Shown here in pieces: positions 56,859 to 64,000 of a DNA stretch of 64,000 nt (positions are counted from its first letter, which is position 1; every line of letters starts with the position of its first letter). The DNA is taken from NCBI GenBank assembly GCA_003833135.1, contig QZLH01000192.1, positions 1 to 64,000 on the forward strand, in the 5' to 3' direction. The position numbers and the translations under genes are program-made. Under the pieces are notes generated by a model. The model worked only from the letters and a program-made list of their open reading frames with translations. It did no database searches and had not been told where the DNA came from. Source of the DNA: Oehlia diaphana. Its lineage: Eukaryota; Glomeromycota; Glomeromycetes; Glomerales; Glomeraceae.

Positions 56859-58020
56859 ATGTCTATCTCAACTGCTGAACACGACTCTTACTTGGTTGAG
56901 AACCAGGATACAGAAACCCTTATTAATTTTTTGAAAGAATAAAATCTCAAAGTTCAAGCTTGACGATGATGACTTCAGTATTCTTCGCAAAGAAAAATTA
57001 CCAGCCTCTTCTTTCTTGACCTGAACAAAAAAAATTTTCATAGTGTTTGATTTGCGTTGAGACCAGCAACACTTCTTGCAAAAGAGATCCAGACCCTCAA
57101 AGATAATACGAAGCACCCATATGCATTCTCCTTGTACTGCAGTTTAAGTGAGATATTGGCAAAATATGACATTAATAGTGATAGCATAACAAGCATACTT
57201 CAGTTCGCTCTAGATAAGTTATATGCATGCCAACTTTTTTAACAAATTTCAGACTTACAAATTCCATTTATAGACCCTCACCCTATAGAGAAAAATTTTC
57301 CAGAGTTTAAGCTTTGCATCAATAATATTCTTTGCAGAATAAAAAATATGAGTCCAGTTGTTGACAGCAACGAGGCTATGTGCTGTGAATATATTTCAAC
57401 AATCCTTCATATAGCTGTCAGTCTTCTTAAAGATTTGCTTATCTTACCTTGGATTATGCAATCAAAAAAATCATAGACGGTTTATTCGAAGAAATAATTT
57501 ACATAATTGAAGGAAAGCAAACCAACTGGTGGCTCTAAATCTTAAGTGCAATGTAAAAGTTCATGTGATGTAAGTAATGTAGATTTTTTATTTCTAACTC
57601 TGTACATGTGCTAACTGATATTGTCAATATAGATGAACTTAAATATGCTCAAGAAAAAGCAGAAATCTGATGAGACATTCGGTTCTGAGTATGAATATGT
57701 CTATGGTATCATTACAACAGGTAAGAAAATGACTCTAGTGAAGATTTCTATTTCGTTTTTGCATCATTAACTCATTTTACAATTTCATAACCATGGACTG
57801 GTATTTCATCCTACATAGTACTAAAACCATCTATTGTACAAGTAAGACTGAGTATCAAATCTCACTAATGAAAGACGTTATCAAAAATCCAACCAAATTA
57901 CGCAAAAATATGAAGAGGATTTTGGAAGTTATAATGGGTTTGTTAAAAGATAGAGTATCAGCTAGTAAAGAATTCGCAAATAAAAAGTACTGTGTAAAAG
58001 AGATAATCAAGAAAAAATAA
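56859..58020 (+). pseudogene. Decayed SAM-like/effector-like gene of a Rhizophagus multi-copy family
   Basis: It starts at an ATG (56859) with STAEHDSYLVENQDTETLIN, then FLKE followed by an in-frame TAA. The SAM-like module continues in shifted frames (LDDDDFSILRKEKL, RPATLLAKEIQTL). Next come SLSEILAKYDINSDSI, NNILCRIKNMSPVVDS and EYISTILHIAVSLL. The C-terminal region includes YEYVYGIITT and, in an open 57793-58020 frame, WYFILHSTKTIYCTS and ILEVIMGLLKDR. These segments follow the order seen in a large Rhizophagus family pairing a SAM-like N-terminus with a nuclease-like or crinkler-associated C-terminal region. Several stops, frameshifts and a deleted middle make it non-functional. Confidence 0.6.
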
Positions 58021-58205
58021 TTGTATAGGACACTAGTGGTTTAATATAGAGACATCATGATATATCCTGGGCAAAGTTCCAAATATTTGTATTTATTTTT
58101 TGCATGTATTAATAAGAAATTTTTCTTGGCAATTTTCCAAGAATACACGGTCCCACAAATTTTTTATTGAATTCTTACATGCAGTGTATTAGTTATATAT
58201 AGATC

Positions 58206-58850
58206 ATGTTATCTAAGCTTGAAGTATTGAAATAGCGTATCACTGAATTTGAGGCTGCGAATGCTGAGCTTAAGGCTAAGAAAGCTGAGTTTAAAACAAA
58301 TTTTTAAAATCTACCAAAAAATATTATACAGATTTTGAGGATTATATAATAAATTAAAACATCTTAGTTCGCAATATCCAGACCATCTTGAGAATATTGA
58401 GGCTTTAATTCTTGAGATCAAGGCTTAAAATGCAAAAAATAAATCAATTATAGAAAAATATGAAAAGGAACTGGAATCCAAAAAAAATCACAATTTTCAG
58501 ACCAGATGTATTCAGATAGCTATTAAGGGAAATTCTTAATGAAGAATCTATAATCAAATATCACCCTCCTTTCATGAATGGATTAGAACTTGATGCCTTT
58601 TCCAAAAATATCAAATTGCATTAGAGGTGCGAGAAGCCTGTTAGCATCGGTATAAAGGTATCAAAAAACTTGAAGATATTAATAATTGTAATTGGCAAAA
58701 AAAATGCATTTGTCTGGATAATGAAATCTTTCTTTCAAAGTATGGTATGATCAAAACCTGAAAATTATTATTCTGGAAAGAAAACAAAAAATTAAGTGGC
58801 TTATTGATCAAGCATCTAAAAGCTTCAATCCATATTTAAATTTTAGATAA
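58206..58850 (+). pseudogene. Remnant of a coiled-coil plus restriction-nuclease-like gene
   Basis: It starts MLSKLEVLK then a TAG, and continues RITEFEAANAELKAKKAEF, a heptad-type coiled coil common in Rhizophagus repeat genes. About 350 bp on, YHPPFMNGLELDAFSKN is the first half of a PD-(D/E)XK-like signature (hydrophobic-NGLELD), followed in other frames by IKWLIDQASKSFNPYLNF-like sequence at about 58790-58845. The order coiled coil, then endonuclease-like fold, matches a multi-copy family known in Rhizophagus. Frame breaks and stops make it a pseudogene. Confidence 0.5.
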
Positions 58851-60760
58851 ATTTTCGTATAATTATGGGCAGATGTAAAAATGATTCGATACTTTTGGTA
58901 TCCAGTTCAACAAGAAAGCCTTAGATAAAAGTTTTGAGGCATATTAAAATATTGTGTCATGATATGAAAAGGTTTTGGGTACAATTGTTGATTTAAAAAG
59001 TATAGCGTGTTCAGAAACTGATTTAGCTGGCTTATAAGTAATAATTATTATTTTTGGTTCATTCAGTTCAGGAATCATTGCTAATGTTAGAATATTATAT
59101 AGTTTAAAGACGTATGACAATAAACTTTTCTGAATTGTATATTTCAATTATCAAGCTTTATTCGATAATTTGAGTAGAAGAATTAAATTATATATTTAGC
59201 GATTACAAGCAGATATTATATTATTTTTATTTTAGATATAGAATTATTACAATGTAAAATAGCAAATATTATTAATATTATTTTTGTTTCTAATCTTCTA
59301 ATCTTTAAGCAATATATCTTTTTTTATAAAGTCATTTTTGATTCTGTTATTTTTTTTTCTTTTCCTTCCTTGAATGATTGTTTTTTGTGCTTTTAACTGA
59401 ACTTAGTTTTAAAGAATCTAAAAAGAAGAAAGTTAATTAAAAAAAAAATCCCATATTTTTACTTCCATTATTAAATCACAGTCAAGAAATGATAGTATTA
59501 ATTTTAAATAAAAATAACAATGCCTGTAAACATACCTTTAGATTCTTCATATATGACGCCATTTTCTACAGTCCATACGACAAGATCTTTATATGGCTTC
59601 ATATCTTCCAATAAATTCCCTACTGGCCATAACACCTATTCTATATCCTTCCATTAAAAAATCCGTCTGTAACAATCAATAAAGAGCAACCCATTGTGAG
59701 TAACCGAATACTAAACAAGGATAAATGATCAATTAAAGAAATCACGTGACATGGATAAATGATTAGCCAGAAAGATGAAACATATGGGAAATGAAATGAT
59801 CCGCATGATGTAATGTTTATTGAATGATCAATGAAGATCAGATGGAGTAATTAAGAAGTTGATCATTTTCAAGATAGAAACTGATTTATTATATTTAACA
59901 ATGGGGATATATTCTGATATAATAACTGGTCTATCAAGTTCAACAATGAGAATAATTATGAGTCATAAAAATAAATTTATTTTTCATATGAATATTTCAA
60001 GAAGATTATTTTCTTGTCGATATTTTCTTTACAATAGAATATTTAAGATGAATAAGAAAAGAAAAGAAAAGATAAAATTAATATTAGAAAAGAATATAAA
60101 AGATAGTAGATTAAAAGAATATAAATATAATACAAAAATGTAAAATAGATTAAAAAATAACATATAAAATAGAAAGATAATATATAGAAGAAAAGAAAGG
60201 AATTGTAAAAATCATTTAAATAGGAATGAAATTCAAAGCGAATTCTATAGCAACAAATTTTAGAATTTAATAATTTTAATAAAATATTATATTAATAAAA
60301 AGTAATATAGTTCGCCCTAAATTTTTGTGAAATATTTTATTTTATTATTTCGTTAAATTCTGAATTATAAGGAGAATAAATTATGAACTTTCATGATGAG
60401 AACAATTAAATTTAAAAGTTGAAATAAATATAAAATAATTTGTAGTGAAAGATATTAAAGTTTCTTGGAAAAGGACAAAATTTTAGAAATTCAGAGAAGT
60501 AAAATTTTAAATTATTTAATGTTTTGTATTACTAACGCTATTTATTTTATGTGAACCAAGAATGTTGTTATGAATTTTGTCATTGTCAAAATGTTTTTAT
60601 TGTTATTGTTGTAATTTTGTTATTGTTATGATATTATTGTTGTTAAAATTTTGTCATCATCATAATTTTATTACTGTATTCTTGTTTGTTCGTTTTGTTA
60701 TTTGTTCGTTCATGAGAACTGATTCGATGTAGCAACTCTTTATGTTGATGAAAGAGGGAA
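58851..60760. other. Spacer with simple repeats
   Basis: A 94-codon Lys/Ile-rich frame (59859-60143) has no recognisable features. TTGTTATTG-type simple sequence occupies about 60585-60700. No gene supported. Confidence 0.45.
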
Positions 60761-61400
60761 TCAGGAGTCCTCACCATATAACATTTCTCCAATTACAATA
60801 ATATAGTTAAATCCAAATTCTGCAACGCATTTATAGTAACAGCCAAACTTTTCTGGATCAGCGCTATTGGTGAATAAATTACACAAAATAGAAAATGCTA
60901 AATTGCGACAGATGGATTCGTCAACAAATGTATCAACTACCATGTACAAACTACCACCTAACCCTTCCAATTCAACTCATTCGCTAGCCATTGGCAATAT
61001 GCACATGGATCTTTCACTAATATTGTTTTTATTGCTATGCATTATGAGTGCATAATTACATGCTTTTGCTCTGGATTCTTCTTCTGTCTGCTTAGCATCT
61101 CCTAAGACGCACATTCTACGCAGTTCCCTAAAGAATACTTGCATTTCTTTAATTCTTCATCTATTAGTACAAAATTTGGAGATATTGCCAATATCTTTAT
61201 ACTTTTCATTCTCATGTTGATTGCACATTTGTTCTTCAACCCTAGCTCGCAATGAACTGATGCACATCTGATAATCTTTTCCTTCCTGACAATGAATGTT
61301 AAATTTAACACAGAAGGCTAGTGTTTCTAATTCAGTTGTATTGCTGTAATCATAATCGCTAGACGTCTCAAGCTTTTCTTAAGGTATGCAATCTGTCTTT
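60761..61400 (-). pseudogene. Decayed uncharacterised gene, Cys-containing
   Basis: Read downward from about 61370, one coding sequence can be followed through two stops and frame changes: LETLAFCVKFNIHCQEGKDY, CISSLRARVEEQMCNQHENE, EMQVFFRELRRMCVLGDAKQ, then an open 60761-60970 frame with GLGGSLYMVVDTFVDESICR and CYYKCVAEFGFNYIIVIGEM. Consistent composition across the breaks argues for one former gene. I do not recognise a function; it is probably another multi-copy accessory family. Confidence 0.45.
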
Positions 61401-61639
61401 GAAGAGTCTATCTTTTTGACGAGGTTTAAGGCGTTTGTGATTTTTGATTACTTATACATACATGATTTTTACAATAGGATCAGCATCATGCATGAATAGA
61501 AACCACACACACAAAACAGATTAGCTGTTAATTGTATTAGTCATTTTACTAAATTGTTTCAAGCTGATAAGACTTTGTGACTTATTAATTTTAATAATAA
61601 TTATTTTTCATCATATTTCGCATTATTTTAACACAGAAG

Positions 61640-62152
61640 ATGTCTAGCAAGAAAATGAAAAAGACTGGTAGAAAGAAAGTATTATATATGTTAAAAAAAT
61701 TTATCAAAAAATTATTAACAAATATACCTGTTTCCACTATTGGAGAGAATTTGGAAGAAGCAAATGAAAGCGCAATCAGTATTTTTTTCAACTCTCTGAT
61801 AAAGATTGATAATGCTGAAACTAAAAATGAAAGTACATCTTACAGTCTTATTTACAACTATTTTGATTTTGGAGAAAATGATATAAAGAATTAAAACTTG
61901 AACATGATAAGGATGGATTTTAAGCATTAGTTAAAAGTGAGGTTAGAGAAGCGATTTCTGAAGCAAAATATTCTGACAAAGCTTTGTGAAAAAGAATGGA
62001 GAGATCTGAAAAGATTTTATAAATTTTTTAATAGTATAAGCAAAGAAAAAATAGCATGGATAAAATCCATCCTTTCAGGTTTCATCTTAAATCTAACTAA
62101 AAATGAAAAGGATTATACAATGGCAAAAATCTTAAAGAAGAAAGTTCAATAG
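61640..62152 (+). pseudogene. Decayed member of a Lys-rich Rhizophagus multi-copy family
   Basis: The first frame (61640-61894) reads MSSKKMKKTGRKKVLYMLKK, then ISIFFNSLIKIDNAETKNES and YSLIYNYFDFG before a TAA. After a frameshift, 61937-62152 continues WRDLKRFYKFFNSISKEKIA and GFILNLTKNEKDYTMAKILK. I recognise both halves, in this order, as one protein type repeated in Rhizophagus genomes. Function unknown. The stop and frameshift make it a pseudogene. Confidence 0.55.
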
Positions 62153-62431
62153 TGTACTGCACCATTTTTTTTGTGTAATTTTAATGAGCTCAGACACAGA
62201 ATCTGCTATCAAAAAAAATAGTACTTTTTTTACATATGCATTTTCCCATATCAGGTTTTATTTTAAAGTACTTTAGTGATTATTACCAAATGTAATATAA
62301 TGTACTTTTGCTGAACATAATGAAAAATATTTTGCTATTTCCAATAAGATTTTGAATAAAAATAATTTGCTGACTACTGCACCATATAATTAATCATTTT
62401 TTGTGCAGCTTAGACACTGTATTTAAAGTAC

Positions 62432-62582
62432 TAGCTTGAGCCAAGCTATAGTCTCAGCTTGAAAAAAATTCTGGCTTGAGTCAGAATAAGCCAAGCCATA
62501 AAAATTTTGGCTAAAGCTAAAGTGAGTTGAGTTGAACTATAAAAATTCTGGCTCAAGCCAAACTAGGCTTAAGCTGGCTTAA
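62432..62582. repeat. GGCTTGAGCC / CAAGCC word array
   Basis: Words GCTTGAGCCAAGC, GGCTTGAG, AAGCCAAGCC and GGCTCAAGCC occur in both orientations with AAAAATT spacers, so the block is self-complementary. Its layout parallels the AGGTC array at 3.4 kb. Confidence 0.75.
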
Positions 62583-62602
62583 CTTTATTATCTTCAGAAA
62601 AA

Positions 62603-62832
62603 ATTTTACAATGTTTATATTAAAGCATTGAAAAAAGTATTGTGAAACATTTTTTAATATAATATTATGAAAAAATATTTTTGCAACATTTTTTTTTATT
62701 AAAGTATTGAAAAAAACATGCAAAATATTTTTTTTAAATATATTATTAAAAAAAAATGTCTTTGCAATATTTGTAACATTTTATTAAATATAGCAAAAAC
62801 TTTTTTTTAAAATATATTATTAGAAAAAAATG
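62603..62832. repeat. Second copy of the roughly 80-bp tandem repeat
   Basis: Three degenerate units share ATTAAAGTATTGAAAAAA, TTTTTAATATAATATTATG and TTTGCAACATTTTTTTT with the array at 3546-3800, in the same orientation and again immediately downstream of a short-word array. Confidence 0.75.
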
Positions 62833-64000
62833 ATAGAATTTTATTACAAATTCCACAGGATCATCAACTGGTTTAGTATTTAAATCTAAAAACTCCACTT
62901 CATTTTATTGCAATTCTTTTTAATTTTTTTTTAAATAGTTTTTTTTATTTTTTTATAATATACTATTATGAAAAAAAAATAAAGTTTTTTTTATATTTAT
63001 TTTTTGTCATATAAACTTTTTCTATAAATTGTATGATTAAATACTAAAATATAGTGTTAATTTTGAACAGGTTTTTAGGATAATAAATTAAATTAGAATT
63101 TTATATTTTGAAAAAAAATTTTAGAAATTATCAGTAATTTTTAACTTTATGAGTTTTTATGATTTTGTTAATAATATATGTAAAATAAATATTTTTTTTC
63201 ATTGTTTGGAGAAAGTAAATTCTTTTTGTATATACTGTATATATTTTTTTTGTTATATAAACTTTTCTATAATTTAAATTATGTGATAAAAATTGACAAT
63301 ATTAAGTTCAAATGGATTTTTTTTTAGGATTTGATAAAATTTTGGACATGTTTTAGATATGTTTTGGATATAATATTAAAGGTTATTCAAAATCTGTTTA
63401 AAACTGATAGTTTTGGATAAACTTTCCAATACTGTCAGCAAAATATACAAATATATATATTAATTTTAGGTATCGGATGTTATATTACAAAATTTTCTGA
63501 ATTTTTAAAAATTATTATATTATTTTTTTTACATTACATTTGACAATATGAAATAATTTTTATAGTTTTCTTTATTAAAATACTTTCAGATATTTTTCAA
63601 AATAAATAAAGATTCTTTAAAATACTTTTGTAAAGTTGAAAGGTTAAAGTGGCTTTATTTTAAAATATTGCGCAGATTAAATACAACAATTATATATGTA
63701 TAATAAGATTCTCAATTTCGGAGTATAATAACGAATAACAAATCTTGTATTATTGTAAACCAAAATGAGATAATGATACAAATTTTTCATTTTTAACTTT
63801 TAAGAGACATAATTGAAATCATTTCATCTTATTTATCTTACAATTATCCAAATAATTACTCCATATATAGTGCACGCTAAATATATGTGTTAATGCCTTA
63901 AAATGTTGACCAAAATTTCGGGCAAATTTTAGTGCAAATCATTTACTAAAGATATAAATTGTAATAATCCTTTTTTTTAAAAAAAACGGTTTTTTTAAAA
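62833..64000. other. AT-rich right end
   Basis: Homopolymer-rich, with no supportable gene. It ends in a T-run/A-run pair at about 63970-63988. Confidence 0.55.

Noticed and set aside
59859..60143. 94-codon Lys/Ile-rich plus-strand frame
   Set aside because: The composition is what A-rich DNA gives by chance; no motif seen.

Overview
The window looks like nuclear DNA of an arbuscular mycorrhizal fungus (Glomeromycotina, Rhizophagus-like). The support is its very AT-rich spacers, genes cut by many short GT-AG introns, a tandem expansion of Argonaute genes, a lone 5S rRNA gene, and several decayed families I recognise from Rhizophagus genomes (SAM-like/effector-like genes and restriction-nuclease-like remnants). 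The assignment is inference; no species marker is present.

Layout. 0-5.3 kb is repeat-rich: arrays of short GC-containing words, a truncated SAM-like gene, a 231-bp hairpin MITE with TA target duplication, and a nested 1.3-kb inverted-repeat element that holds a second TA-MITE and two tandem satellites. 5.4-11.2 kb (minus) is translation initiation factor eIF5B in 15 exons, carrying a 386-residue intein between Lys and Thr of the GTPase P-loop. 12.9-14.7 kb (minus) is a LIM-domain-binding transcription cofactor. 14.7-19.7 kb is spacer with a 74-bp palindromic MITE and one unidentified decayed gene. 19.8-21.0 kb (plus) is a ketohexokinase-like PfkB sugar kinase. 21.9-24.5 kb (plus) is an NDT80-type transcription factor. 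25.7-29.5 kb (minus) is the autophagy protease ATG4 with a very large Ser-rich insert. A 5S rRNA gene lies at 30.6 kb.

31.5-51.6 kb is a head-to-tail array of seven Argonaute copies, all minus strand and about 3 kb apart. The four central copies (C-F) are open with identical 4-exon architecture; the outer ones (A, B, G) are pseudogenes. None of the four open copies keeps all four slicer residues (Asp-Glu-Asp-His): they read S-V-D-R, D-E-N-H, S-E-N-H and D-E-D-S. All keep the guide 5'-phosphate pocket residues. A conserved promoter-like block lies 77-96 bp upstream of each open copy.

53.5-55.0 kb (plus) is a Pro/Ser/Asn/Gln-rich single-pass membrane protein. 56.8-62.2 kb is a graveyard of accessory gene families. 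At 62.4-62.8 kb the repeat family of the left end recurs beside a different word array.

Exon coordinates for the multi-exon genes were derived by hand from splice sites and protein continuity; each full model sums to a multiple of three.
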